DNA of 64,000 nucleotides from a bacterium (GTDB lineage: Bacteria > Armatimonadota > Fimbriimonadia > Fimbriimonadales > Fimbriimonadaceae), in assembly GCA_027483535.1 (NCBI GenBank), contig JAIXUN010000003.1, forward strand, positions 682,001-746,000, in the 5' to 3' direction. A program made the position numbers and the translations under genes. Shown here in pieces: positions 48,265 through 56,986 of this stretch. The notes beneath the pieces are model-generated. The model made no database searches. It was not told where the DNA came from and worked only from the letters and a program-made list of their open reading frames with translations. Every line of letters begins with the position of its first letter. Within the stretch, counting starts at the first letter, position 1.

Positions 48265-49566
48265 ATGGGTCCGATTCTAACCATCCTGGGAATTCTCTTT
48301 TTCCTGGGGCTTCTGTTCGTCGCCGGACTGAAGTCGATCTTCTACAACTGCGCCCCTAACGAGGTGCTCATCTTCAGCGGCGGTAATCGCCGCGTGGGCG
48401 ACAGTCTGGTGCGCTATCGACTGGTGAAGGGCGGATTCGGAGTGCGAATCCCGCTCATCGAACGGGTGGATCGGTTGGACCTTACCAACATGATCATCGA
48501 ACTCACCGCAACCAATGCGTATTCGAAGGGCGGTATCCCGCTCAACGTGAACGGAGTCGCCAACGTGAAGGTGGCGGGTCATGAACCCACCCTCAACCGG
48601 GCCATCGAGCGGTTCTTGGGCAAGGGTCGAAACGAGATCATGCAGATCGCGAAAGCGAACCTGGAAGGCTCGCTACGGGGTGTGCTAGCCACGCTGACTC
48701 CCGAACAGGTGAACCAGGATCGAGCCGCTTTTGCAGAGAGACTGGTCGCCGAAGTTGAGCAGGACTTGAGTCTGCTGGGCCTCGTCGTAGACACGCTCAA
48801 GATTCAGAACGTGAGTGACGATGTCGGATATCTGAACTCCATCGGTCGGATTCGAAGTGCCGAACTGAACGCGACCGCGCGTATCGCGGAAGCGAAAGCC
48901 CGATCGGAATCGGTGATCGCCTCGGCGAAGAACCGCGAAACCGAGGTTCGTGCCCAGATCACAGCGCAGATGAATATCGCTCGCGCGGATGCGGAGCGAC
49001 AGCTAAAAGCCACGCTCTCCCAAAGAAGCGCCGTGGTTGCCGAAGAGCAGTCTTCGGTTGCGGCCCAGATAGCGAAGTCGATCGCTGAAGTCGAGGTCCA
49101 AAAGGCGCGGATCGAGCAGGTCCGTCGCAAACTGGAGGCGGAAGTAATCGAGCCGAGTAAGGCGAACTGCGAAGCCATGGAAGCCAACGCCAAGGCGTTG
49201 GTCGCCCCGATCATCGAAGAAGGAAAGGCAAAAGCCGACGCCTTCCGTGCACTTGCGGAAAGCTGGCAACGAGCGGGCGACAACGCTCGCGAAATCTTGA
49301 TCCTTCAAAAGATCGAGCCGATCATTCGCCAACTCACCGATGCCATCGCGGATACCAAGATCGACAAGGTGACCATCATCGACAACGGCAACGGCTCCTC
49401 GGCGAACTCGTCTGGCGTGGATGTCGGGAAGCTGCTGGCGATCAACGAGCAGATCAAAACCACGTTCGGGATCGACCTTGCAGAAAAGATCAAGGAGTTC
49501 CCCGCGCCGAAGCAACCGATCGTGATCAAGACAGAAGTGCCGGGTCCGAACCCACCAAGCGAATAA
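48265..49566 (+). CDS. Flotillin-like SPFH-domain protein 2
   Basis: 433 residues, paralogue of the preceding gene: N-terminal membrane helix (about 3-22), SPFH domain (about 27-205, with NEVLIFSGGNRRVGDSLVRYRLVKGG and KIQNVSDDVGYLNSIGRI), Ala/Glu/Arg-rich coiled coil (about 205-340), and a C-terminal region ending in Pro-rich sequence. It lacks the roughly 30-residue extracytoplasmic N-terminal extension of its partner. It starts 1 base after that gene's stop, with GAGG upstream. Confidence 0.9.
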   Translation: MGPILTILGILFFLGLLFVAGLKSIFYNCAPNEVLIFSGGNRRVGDSLVRYRLVKGGFGVRIPLIERVDRLDLTNMIIELTATNAYSKGGIPLNVNGVANVKVAGHEPTLNRAIERFLGKGRNEIMQIAKANLEGSLRGVLATLTPEQVNQDRAAFAERLVAEVEQDLSLLGLVVDTLKIQNVSDDVGYLNSIGRIRSAELNATARIAEAKARSESVIASAKNRETEVRAQITAQMNIARADAERQLKATLSQRSAVVAEEQSSVAAQIAKSIAEVEVQKARIEQVRRKLEAEVIEPSKANCEAMEANAKALVAPIIEEGKAKADAFRALAESWQRAGDNAREILILQKIEPIIRQLTDAIADTKIDKVTIIDNGNGSSANSSGVDVGKLLAINEQIKTTFGIDLAEKIKEFPAPKQPIVIKTEVPGPNPPSE

Positions 49567-49574
49567 ACGGAGCG

Positions 49575-49606
49575 AGAGGGGACGCCGATCGGCGTCCCCT
49601 CTTTTG
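49575..49606 (+). terminator. Terminator of the NfeD-flotillin operon
   Basis: Perfect 12-bp stem AGAGGGGACGCC / GGCGTCCCCTCT with GATC loop, followed by TTTTGTT. Confidence 0.9.
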
Positions 49607-49680
49607 TTGACAGACCCCAGTCTTGAAGACTTGTCGCGCAGCTTTGTCCGGGAGGAACAAGTAACGTAGAAAGCAGAGTC

Positions 49681-51309
49681 ATGACCAACCTTGAGATCGC
49701 CCAGAACGCCACCTTGCGCCCGATCAGCCAGATCGCTTCCGCCGCGCAACTCAGCGATGACGATTTCGAGCCGCTCGGCCGATACAAGGGCAAACTCACC
49801 TGGGAAGGCATTCAAAGGCTTCAAGCCCAGCCGCAAGGCAAGCTGATCCTGGTGACCGCAACCACGCCAACCCCCCACGGCGAAGGGAAGACCACCACCA
49901 CCATCGGACTCTCCCAAGCGCTCACCCAACGAGGCGTCTCGGCGATTTCAGCCACCCGAGAACCTGCTCTAGGCCCGATTTTTGGGGTGAAAGGTGGCGC
50001 GTGCGGAGGCGGCTACAGTCAGGTGCTGCCGATGGAGGACATCAACCTGTTCTTCACCGGAGACTTCCCGGCGATCTCCTCCGCGCACAACCTCATCTCC
50101 GCGATGCTGGACGCTCACCTCTTCCATGGCAATGCGGCTGGCATCGATAGTCGCAAGAAGGTTTGGCCGCGAACGATCGACATGAACGATCGTGCCTTGC
50201 GAGAGGTTATTGTGGGTCTTGGTGGCTCGGGGAACGGCGTCCCTCGCGAAGAAGAGTTTGTGATCACTCCCGCCAGCGAGGTCATGGCGACCCTCTGCCT
50301 TGCTCAGTCCATGGCCGACCTTAAGGCGCGCATTGGTCGAATGGTGGTGGGGCTTGGGAAAAAGAACGTGCCGGTCACGGTGGACCAAATCGGGGCGACC
50401 GGAGCGGCTTGCACGCTCTTACGAGACGCCCTGAGACCGAATTTGGTGCAGACCATCGAAGGCGGCGCGGCGTTGGTTCACGGAGGACCCTTCGGCAACA
50501 TCGCTCACGGCTGCTCGTCGGTGGTCGCCTCAAAAGTGGCGCTCGGAATGGCGGACTATACCGTCACCGAAGCCGGATTCGCGAGCGATCTGGGAGCCGA
50601 GAAGTTCTTGCACATCGTTGTCCCGCAACTCGGGAAATCGCCGGATGCAGCGGTTCTGGTCACCACGGTTCGGGCGCTCAAGTACCACGGAGAAGGGGAG
50701 CTTTCGAACGGGCTTGGCAACTTACAACGCCACTATGCCCACATGTCTCAGTACGGGTTCCCGGTCGTTGTTTTGCTCAATCGGTTCACGGATGACACTC
50801 CGGAGGAGATCGCGACCATTCGCGCTGCCGTCGAGTCTTGGGGCGGTTCGTTCGTGAACTCCAACCCGTGGGGCGAAGGCGGCAAGGGTTGTTTGGAACT
50901 GGCGGATTGGATCACCTCTGCACCCGCCGCGGGTCAGTTCACGCCTGTCTATACAGGAGAGGAGCCGATCCTTCAGAAGCTCCAAAAGCTGGTCCGAAAC
51001 GTGTACGGCGGCAACGAGGTTCGGTTGACGGTGGATGCCGAAAAAGCGCTGAAAGACCTCACCGCCAACGGGTTTGGCAACCTTCCGGTCTGCGTGGCGA
51101 AAACTCAATCCAGCCTCAGCGACGATCCCAAGAAACTTGGCGCGCCGACCGGCTTCGACCTCACGGTGAGAGACTTCCGCGTCTCGGCCGGAGCGGGTTT
51201 TGTTGTGGCGATCGCCGGAGATATTCTGCGGATGCCCGGTCTTGGAAAAACCCCCGCCGCTCTGAGTATCGATATCGACTCCGACGGCAAGATCACGGGT
51301 CTGTTCTAA
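49681..51309 (+). CDS. fhs: Formate--tetrahydrofolate ligase
   Basis: ATP-dependent synthesis of 10-formyl-tetrahydrofolate, the formyl donor used by Fmt and in purine synthesis. The 542-residue protein has the P-loop-like TPTPHGEGKTTTTIGLSQAL near residue 62, FGVKGGACGGGYSQVLPMEDINLFFTGDFPAI near residue 100, and a C-terminal GAGFVVAIAGDILRMPGLGKTPAA. Length is typical (about 555). The preceding 70 bases contain a TTGACA at about 49607 but no matching -10 that I can identify. Confidence 0.96.
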   Translation: MTNLEIAQNATLRPISQIASAAQLSDDDFEPLGRYKGKLTWEGIQRLQAQPQGKLILVTATTPTPHGEGKTTTTIGLSQALTQRGVSAISATREPALGPIFGVKGGACGGGYSQVLPMEDINLFFTGDFPAISSAHNLISAMLDAHLFHGNAAGIDSRKKVWPRTIDMNDRALREVIVGLGGSGNGVPREEEFVITPASEVMATLCLAQSMADLKARIGRMVVGLGKKNVPVTVDQIGATGAACTLLRDALRPNLVQTIEGGAALVHGGPFGNIAHGCSSVVASKVALGMADYTVTEAGFASDLGAEKFLHIVVPQLGKSPDAAVLVTTVRALKYHGEGELSNGLGNLQRHYAHMSQYGFPVVVLLNRFTDDTPEEIATIRAAVESWGGSFVNSNPWGEGGKGCLELADWITSAPAAGQFTPVYTGEEPILQKLQKLVRNVYGGNEVRLTVDAEKALKDLTANGFGNLPVCVAKTQSSLSDDPKKLGAPTGFDLTVRDFRVSAGAGFVVAIAGDILRMPGLGKTPAALSIDIDSDGKITGLF

Positions 51310-51342
51310 GCAAGCCTGCGCCCACCGAATCCCGGTGGGCGG

Positions 51343-51348
51343 TAACCT
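51343..51348 (+). promoter_or_regulatory. Putative -10 hexamer of ftsY
   Basis: TAACCT ends 11 bases before the ATG at 51360. A GCCCACC/GGTGGGC hairpin (51319-51340) lies just upstream, at the end of fhs. Confidence 0.35.
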
Positions 51349-51359
51349 GAACGATAGCG

Positions 51360-52238
51360 ATGTTCAAGAAGCTGATGGAGAATGTCGACCGTATGCTCGG
51401 TCGAGGAGTCATCGACGAGGACTTTTACGAGGAACTCGAAGAGGCGCTCTTGCAAGCGGATACGCACATCGAGGTCGCCACGCAGATTCTCGCTGAACTC
51501 CGCCAAGCCGTTCGAGACGAGAAGATCACCGAGCCTGGCGCGATGAAAGCGCGGCTTGAGAAAGCAATCGCAGATCGTTTCCGCGTTCAGGGCGATTCCG
51601 GTCTCATCGTGAGCGACGTCAACCCGACCGTCTATCTCTTCGTCGGCGTAAACGGGGTCGGAAAAACCACTTCGATCGCCAAGCTGGCTCACCTGTTGGT
51701 CAACAAGTATCAGGCGAAGGTGCTCATGGCGGCGGGCGATACCTTCCGCGCCGCCGCGATCGAGCAACTGGAAACGTGGGCAACCCGCATCGGCTGCGAC
51801 ATCGTGAAAGCCCAGCCAGGATCCGATTCGGCGACGGTTTTGTTCGATGCCATAAACGCGGCAAAAGCTCGCGGAGCCGAGTTCGTTCTTTGCGACACGG
51901 CGGGCAGACAGCATTCCAAAGCCAACCTCATGGCCGAGCTTGAGAAGGTCGCCCGTGTGACTCAAAAGGCGCTGGGTCGCAAGCCAGACGAGGTGCTTCT
52001 GGTGCTAGACGCCAACACGGGTCAAAACGCCATTCGACAAGCCGAAGAGTTCACCAAGGTTGCTGGGGTCACGGGCCTCATCCTTACCAAGCTGGATGGC
52101 ACTGCCAAGGGCGGCGCGCTCATTGGCGTTTACGAGCGGCTCAAAGTGCCTGTGAAGCTCATCGGAGTCGGCGAGAAAGTTGGCGACCTGAAAGACTTTA
52201 AGCCCGCAGAATTCGCCGCTGGACTCTTCGAGAACTAA
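51360..52238 (+). CDS. ftsY: Signal recognition particle receptor FtsY
   Basis: SRP GTPase that delivers ribosome-nascent-chain complexes to the membrane. 292 residues covering only the N domain (helical bundle with [15 protein letters not shown]) and G domain: G1 [15 protein letters not shown] near residue 98, [16 protein letters not shown] near 123, G3 DTAGRQ near 179, [11 protein letters not shown] near 242. The acidic A domain of E. coli FtsY is absent, as in many bacteria. Confidence 0.95.
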   Translation: MFKKLMENVDRMLGRGVIDEDFYEELEEALLQADTHIEVATQILAELRQAVRDEKITEPGAMKARLEKAIADRFRVQGDSGLIVSDVNPTVYLFVGVNGVGKTTSIAKLAHLLVNKYQAKVLMAAGDTFRAAAIEQLETWATRIGCDIVKAQPGSDSATVLFDAINAAKARGAEFVLCDTAGRQHSKANLMAELEKVARVTQKALGRKPDEVLLVLDANTGQNAIRQAEEFTKVAGVTGLILTKLDGTAKGGALIGVYERLKVPVKLIGVGEKVGDLKDFKPAEFAAGLFEN

Positions 52239-52290
52239 GAAGGACCCCAACGAAACCCACGACTTCGTTCACAAAAGTGAAAAAATGGAT

Positions 52291-52318
52291 TTGTTCGGAG
52301 GGGGAATCGTCGTAACCT
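52291..52318 (+). promoter_or_regulatory. Promoter of M28 peptidase gene
   Basis: TTGTTC (52291-52296), 16-base spacer, TAACCT (52313-52318), then 6 bases to the ATG at 52325. The predicted transcript starts at or next to the start codon. Confidence 0.5.
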
Positions 52319-52324
52319 TTCTCG

Positions 52325-53845
52325 ATGCCATTCTCGCCTCGTTTTTCACGACTTCTCGCGCTGGCTTTAGCCGGAATCATTGTCTCCGGTGCGTACGCAG
52401 ATAACGGATCCAAGGAAGCCACCCCAGCCGCAGGGTTCTGGAAGACGTCGGCAACGGTTCGCAGCAGCCTCAAAAAGGGTTTCGACGCGATCAACATTCC
52501 CGACGCGAAGAAGTGGCTGGGCGACCTCGCGGGCCCAGGCATGGAAGGTCGAGGTACGGGCGAACCCGGTTACGAAGTTGCCATGGAGTACATGGCGGAT
52601 CACTTCCGCAAAATGGGCCTCAAGCCCATCGGCGACAACGGAACATATTTCCAATACAACGACTTTTGGCGGTCCCGAGCCAACCCGGCGAGACTCGCCA
52701 TCAAAACCAACAAGGGCCTCGTCTTGGGCGATGAGATCGGCGTGCAAGGTGCCGGGCAGGGCATGGCTCTTGGACCTGCCGTTTATTTGAAACTGGCCGA
52801 CGATACGCAGTTGGATCAAGCCGCGGCGGCAAAGTTTGCGGGCAAGATCGTGATTCTTGAGGGTGGTGAAAACAATCGGCGCATCCGGTTCACTTTGAAC
52901 CGAGCGGGTGCTGCGGGCGTCATCACCATCTCAGAAACGCTTGAGCCAATCACCTGGCGTGGTAGCCGCACCGAGCCCCAAGCTGGGAACAACGTCGGTC
53001 GATTCCAATTGAAGCGAGAAAAGGCACTTTCTTTGCTCAGCGAAGGCGATCGCTCCAAGGTGAACGCGGCAGCGGTTGGGGTGCCTCAAGAACTCGAAAC
53101 CGAGGTCTTCATCCGGTCTGAACTGGAGATCGAAAAGGTGAAAGTGGCGAACGTGGTCGCCCTGTTGGAAGGGTCCGATCCTGTCCTCAAGAACGAGATC
53201 ATCGGCGTTGGAGCGCACCTGGATCACCTGGGTCGATCCGGCAATCAGATTTACTACGGCGCGGATGACGACGGGTCGGGAAATGCGGCTCTGCTCGGCT
53301 TGGCAAAAGGACTGACCTCCAACCCGGTTAAGCCGAAGCGCAGCGTGTTACTCATGGCCTTCTACGGAGAGGAAATGGGTCTTCTAGGGTCTGCATTCTT
53401 GGCGCAAAACCCGCCGATTCCGTTGAAGCAGTGGGTCGCCGAGCTCCAAATGGACATGGTGGGTCGAAACTCGTCCGGTCAGCAAAGACCGGGTCAGGTG
53501 GACAAGGACGAAGAGAACGTCGACACCATGCGGCTCGTGGGCAGCAAGCGGATTTCGACTGAGCTCGACCAGATCATTCAGGAGCAGAACAAGTACGTCG
53601 GGTTCCGATTCTTGTACGACGCAGAAGACGTTTACACCCGGAGCGACCACTACAACTTTGCTAAGAACGGCATCCCGATCGCCTTCTTCTTCGACGGTTT
53701 CCATCCCGATTACCACCAAGTCACCGACACGGTGGAGAAGATCAACTTTACGAAGCTGACCAACACCGCCAAGTTGGTCTATCTCACCATTCACGAGATT
53801 GGTAACCGACCGAATCCGCCCGCAAAGGACGTTCCGCAGAAGTAG
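52325..53845 (+). CDS. Exported M28-family metallopeptidase with PA domain
   Basis: 506 residues. Signal peptide about 1-25 (LLALALAGIIVSGAYA). A protease-associated insert lies at about 135-230. The M28 catalytic core has zinc ligands in GVGAHLDHLG (His), YGADDDGSGNAALL (bridging Asp), FYGEEMGLLGS (catalytic and ligand Glu), LQMDMVGR (Asp) and PDYHQVTDT (His). Probably an extracytoplasmic aminopeptidase. There is no Shine-Dalgarno; TAACCT sits 6 bases before the ATG. Confidence 0.92.
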   Translation: MPFSPRFSRLLALALAGIIVSGAYADNGSKEATPAAGFWKTSATVRSSLKKGFDAINIPDAKKWLGDLAGPGMEGRGTGEPGYEVAMEYMADHFRKMGLKPIGDNGTYFQYNDFWRSRANPARLAIKTNKGLVLGDEIGVQGAGQGMALGPAVYLKLADDTQLDQAAAAKFAGKIVILEGGENNRRIRFTLNRAGAAGVITISETLEPITWRGSRTEPQAGNNVGRFQLKREKALSLLSEGDRSKVNAAAVGVPQELETEVFIRSELEIEKVKVANVVALLEGSDPVLKNEIIGVGAHLDHLGRSGNQIYYGADDDGSGNAALLGLAKGLTSNPVKPKRSVLLMAFYGEEMGLLGSAFLAQNPPIPLKQWVAELQMDMVGRNSSGQQRPGQVDKDEENVDTMRLVGSKRISTELDQIIQEQNKYVGFRFLYDAEDVYTRSDHYNFAKNGIPIAFFFDGFHPDYHQVTDTVEKINFTKLTNTAKLVYLTIHEIGNRPNPPAKDVPQK

Positions 53846-53880
53846 GGAAGCCGAAAAAGGCGCGAGGAATGGAGGGGCGG

Positions 53881-53886
53881 TACGCT
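53881..53886 (+). promoter_or_regulatory. Putative -10 hexamer of the CCA-adding enzyme gene
   Basis: TACGCT, exactly 6 bases before the ATG at 53893. This supports 53893 over the ATG at 53869 as the start. Confidence 0.4.
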
Positions 53887-53892
53887 AGGGAT

Positions 53893-55284
53893 ATGCGGAT
53901 CGCCCCTTTTCCGTCGGCAGTGAATCGCATCGCAGAAGCGGTGCGGAGTACGCCGTTTTCGGGGAAGGTCTATGCCGTGGGCGGATCGGTTCGAGACGCA
54001 CTTCTGTACCCCGAGGGACTCGATGGCGCCCCGGTCGGCGATGACATCGATCTGGTTGTCGAGGGCGATTCGGGTGCTCTGGTGGAGTTTCTGGTCGAAG
54101 CGGGGATCACCGATGGTCCCGCTGCCGTCTATGCGAATTTCGGAACAGCCCAGGTGCGAGTGGACGGGCAGAAAGTCGAGTTTGTCACTGCTCGTAAGGA
54201 GAGTTATCGGGGCGAGAGTCGAAAGCCCGAAGTTGAACCCGCGAGCCTGTTGGAAGATGCCAAGAGGCGCGATTTCACCGTCAATGCTCTCTTGCGCAAT
54301 ATCGAGACGGGGGAGATTGTCGATCCCCTGCAGTCGGGTCTTGAAGACTTAGAATCGAAGGTTCTAAGAACCCCGCTTGATCCGAGTGATACCTTCTCTG
54401 AAGATCCGTTGCGAATGCTTCGCGCGATCCGGTTTATCCACAAACTGGGCTTCAAACCCGCTCCGGGACTCTTCGAGGCGATCCAGGCGAACGCTCATCG
54501 GTTAGAGATTGTCTCGGCCGAGCGGATTCAAGAAGAGTTCGCTAAAACCATGCTGGGACCCAATCCGGCGCGGGCTCTACGCGACTACGAGTCAACCGGG
54601 CTGCTCGCTCAGATTTTCCCCGAATTCCTCCCGACGATTGGCTGCGATCACGGTCCTTTCCACCATTTGGATGTGTGGGATCACACCCTCGCGGTGGTGG
54701 AGAAAGTCACTCGACCCTCTCTGGCGTTGCGACTGGCGGCGCTTTTTCACGACGTGGCAAAGCCAGAAACCAAGACCATCGAGCCATCGGGAAGACCCCG
54801 ATTCTTCGGTCACGAGACCCGAGGAGCCGAAGTGGCGAGAGAGGTGCTCAATCGGCTGAGATTCTCGAAAGATCTGATCGACCAGGTCGCTCACTTGGTC
54901 CGACATCACATGCGTCTTGGAAGCGCGGTTCCGTTCTCGTCCACAGCGGCTAGGCGGCTGATCCGCGACATGGGCGACCAGTTGGAAGAGTTTCTCGAGT
55001 TGGTCGATGCGGATTCACGTTCGCACCACCCGGAAGCGCCCCGGTTGAACCTGCAAGCGGTTCGAGACAAACTCGTTGAGGTCCAACAGACGGTGACTGT
55101 GAACGAACTCACCAGCCCGCTCACCGGCAGGGAGATCATGGACCTTTTGAAAATTGACGGTGGCCCAAAGGTTGGCGTCTGGAAAGAGGAACTGGAAGAG
55201 GCTGTCTTGGAAGGGGTTCTGGCGCCCGGCGACAAGGAAGGGGCAACCGCCTACCTCCTCGCGAAGGCGACTAACTCCGGCTAG
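53893..55284 (+). CDS. cca: CCA-adding tRNA nucleotidyltransferase / poly(A) polymerase family with HD domain
   Basis: Class II nucleotidyltransferase that adds or repairs the 3' CCA of tRNA. From ATG 53893, 463 residues: YAVGGSVRDALL near residue 26, catalytic DIDLVVEGD near 50, RRDFTVNALL near 125, DPLRMLRAIRF near 168 (template region), and a C-terminal HD domain with AALFHDVAKPETK near 285. ATG 53869 would add 8 residues. CCA-adding and poly(A) polymerase activities cannot be separated with certainty by eye. Confidence 0.9.
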   Translation: MRIAPFPSAVNRIAEAVRSTPFSGKVYAVGGSVRDALLYPEGLDGAPVGDDIDLVVEGDSGALVEFLVEAGITDGPAAVYANFGTAQVRVDGQKVEFVTARKESYRGESRKPEVEPASLLEDAKRRDFTVNALLRNIETGEIVDPLQSGLEDLESKVLRTPLDPSDTFSEDPLRMLRAIRFIHKLGFKPAPGLFEAIQANAHRLEIVSAERIQEEFAKTMLGPNPARALRDYESTGLLAQIFPEFLPTIGCDHGPFHHLDVWDHTLAVVEKVTRPSLALRLAALFHDVAKPETKTIEPSGRPRFFGHETRGAEVAREVLNRLRFSKDLIDQVAHLVRHHMRLGSAVPFSSTAARRLIRDMGDQLEEFLELVDADSRSHHPEAPRLNLQAVRDKLVEVQQTVTVNELTSPLTGREIMDLLKIDGGPKVGVWKEELEEAVLEGVLAPGDKEGATAYLLAKATNSG

Positions 55285-55320
55285 GGTTCCGATTTTATGG
55301 GAACTGTGAGAGATATCACG

Positions 55321-55347
55321 TTGAATCTCAGCGAATAAACCTAAAAT
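55321..55347 (+). promoter_or_regulatory. Promoter candidate of DUF1800 gene
   Basis: TTGAAT then TAAAAT about 15 bases later, in the 111-base gap before the gene. GGGGAG serves as ribosome-binding site before the ATG at 55396. Confidence 0.35.
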
Positions 55348-55395
55348 GAATGAAACGCCCCTTCTTGTTAAGGGTCGGATGACTGGGGAGTAGCA

Positions 55396-56871
55396 ATGCC
55401 GCTAACGCTGAGAGAGAAAATAGCCCACCTATACCGCCGGCTCGGGTTCGGTCCGACCGTTGCCGAACTTGATCAGGGCGAAATTGCGGGTCTCGACGCG
55501 ACGATCAAGCTGCTCATCGACTACGAAACCGCACCGAGCAACTTCCCGGTCCACCCCTACGAATTCATTTGGAACGAAAAGGCCGATCAAGATGCCGAAC
55601 CCGGTTCTTGGCGATTCCGACCTTGGTGGGGCATGGCGATGGTTTGCACCAAGCGCCCTCTTCAAGAAAAGCTTGCCTTGTTCTGGCACTCGCACTTTGC
55701 AGTGAGCGATAGCAAGGTCGAAAACGGCCTGATGATGCTGGAGTACGTGCAGGGGCTTCGCAAGAACGCGAACGGCAAGTTTGTCGACCTGCTCAAGTTC
55801 GCCTCGACCACCCCGGCGATGATGCGCTACCTAGACACGGAGCGCATGCTGAAGGGTTACCCTAACGAGAACTTCGCTCGCGAGGTGATGGAGCTCTTCA
55901 CGATGGGCATCGGGAGCTACACCGAGCAAGACATCAAAGAAGTCTCCCGGGCCCTCACGGGTTGGGGCATGATCGACGCTTTCTACGAGCTTGGAGAGAC
56001 GAATACGATTCGGATGAAGAAGCTCATGGAGCAGGGAAGGCCCTCCGCCGCTTTCTGCTACATGGACTCCATGCGAGATGATTCGCCCAAAACGATCTTG
56101 GGCGTCACGAAAGACTTTCGTGGCGAGGAAGTGCTCGAGTTCCTTGCGAAGCGTCCCGAAACCGCCCAATTCATCTCCACCAAACTGTGGGAGTTCTTTG
56201 CGTATCCAAACCCAGAACCCGCCGTTGTCGAGCGAATCGCTAAGGTGTTCCAAAGCTCGAACGGTGACATTAAGCAGGTGATGTACGCCATTGTGAAAGC
56301 TCCCGAATTCTGGGGCGATAAGTGCTACCTCAAGCAGGTGAAGAGTCCTGCCGACTACGTGATCGCCATCACTCGTCAAATGGGAATCGGCGACTCCATG
56401 CTCGCTTTCCGAGGCAAAGACGCCAAGCCGGAGAAGATGATCCCACGCGTCAATGTTCTCGATCAGATGTGGTACGTCACTTGGCGAATGGAGCAGATGG
56501 GTCTCAACCTCCTCTATCCGCCAGACGTCTCCGGTTGGAAGTGGGGAGCGCCCTGGGCAACTCCGGCCGCCATGACCCAGCGAATGCAGTTCCACGGCCT
56601 CATGATTTGGAACGACAAAGGACCTTGGGTCGGGGCAGACAACGTGCTTCGACAGATGAAGGTCACCGCCTTGCCCGATGCTAAAGCGGTAACAAAGCGA
56701 TTCTGCGAAGTGTTCGACCTCCATCTCAAGGCGGAGACTTACGCCAAGTTGGAAGCTCATTTCACTGCCGCAGGAGGACCGAACTGCACCGCAAACGCGG
56801 GTGCCTGGGCAGGAGCGATGTACCACGCCCTGCGAATGATGAGCGCGGCGCCAGAAATGCACCTCTGTTAA
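55396..56871 (+). CDS. DUF1800 family protein
   Basis: 491 residues. Family features: an opening LREKIAHLYRRLGFGPTVAEL, KLALFWHSHFAVSDSKVENGLMM near residue 94, NENFAREVMELFTMGIGSYTEQDIKEVSRALTGWG near residue 155, and PPDVSGWKWG near residue 375. DUF1800 genes are usually paired with a DUF1501 gene in planctomycetes, armatimonads and others, and the pair is thought to act on the cell surface. Here no DUF1501 follows. No signal peptide is seen. Biochemical role unknown. Confidence 0.88.
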   Translation: MPLTLREKIAHLYRRLGFGPTVAELDQGEIAGLDATIKLLIDYETAPSNFPVHPYEFIWNEKADQDAEPGSWRFRPWWGMAMVCTKRPLQEKLALFWHSHFAVSDSKVENGLMMLEYVQGLRKNANGKFVDLLKFASTTPAMMRYLDTERMLKGYPNENFAREVMELFTMGIGSYTEQDIKEVSRALTGWGMIDAFYELGETNTIRMKKLMEQGRPSAAFCYMDSMRDDSPKTILGVTKDFRGEEVLEFLAKRPETAQFISTKLWEFFAYPNPEPAVVERIAKVFQSSNGDIKQVMYAIVKAPEFWGDKCYLKQVKSPADYVIAITRQMGIGDSMLAFRGKDAKPEKMIPRVNVLDQMWYVTWRMEQMGLNLLYPPDVSGWKWGAPWATPAAMTQRMQFHGLMIWNDKGPWVGADNVLRQMKVTALPDAKAVTKRFCEVFDLHLKAETYAKLEAHFTAAGGPNCTANAGAWAGAMYHALRMMSAAPEMHLC

Positions 56872-56970
56872 GTTGCTAAAGCCTCGGACCCCTTCCGTTC
56901 GAGGCAAAATCGCATCAAGTTTCGGTGAAACGATGTATCGTTACCGGCTGGGTTGAGGGAGTTTCGCGTG

Positions 56971-56976
56971 TAAACT
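56971..56976 (+). promoter_or_regulatory. Putative -10 hexamer of the Gfo/Idh/MocA gene
   Basis: TAAACT ends 10 bases before the ATG at 56987. Confidence 0.35.
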
Positions 56977-56986
56977 CGCCCTTAGC

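Noticed and set aside
49607-49612. Consensus -35 TTGACA upstream of fhs
   Set aside because: No acceptable -10 is found 15-19 bases downstream, and it directly follows a terminator T tract.
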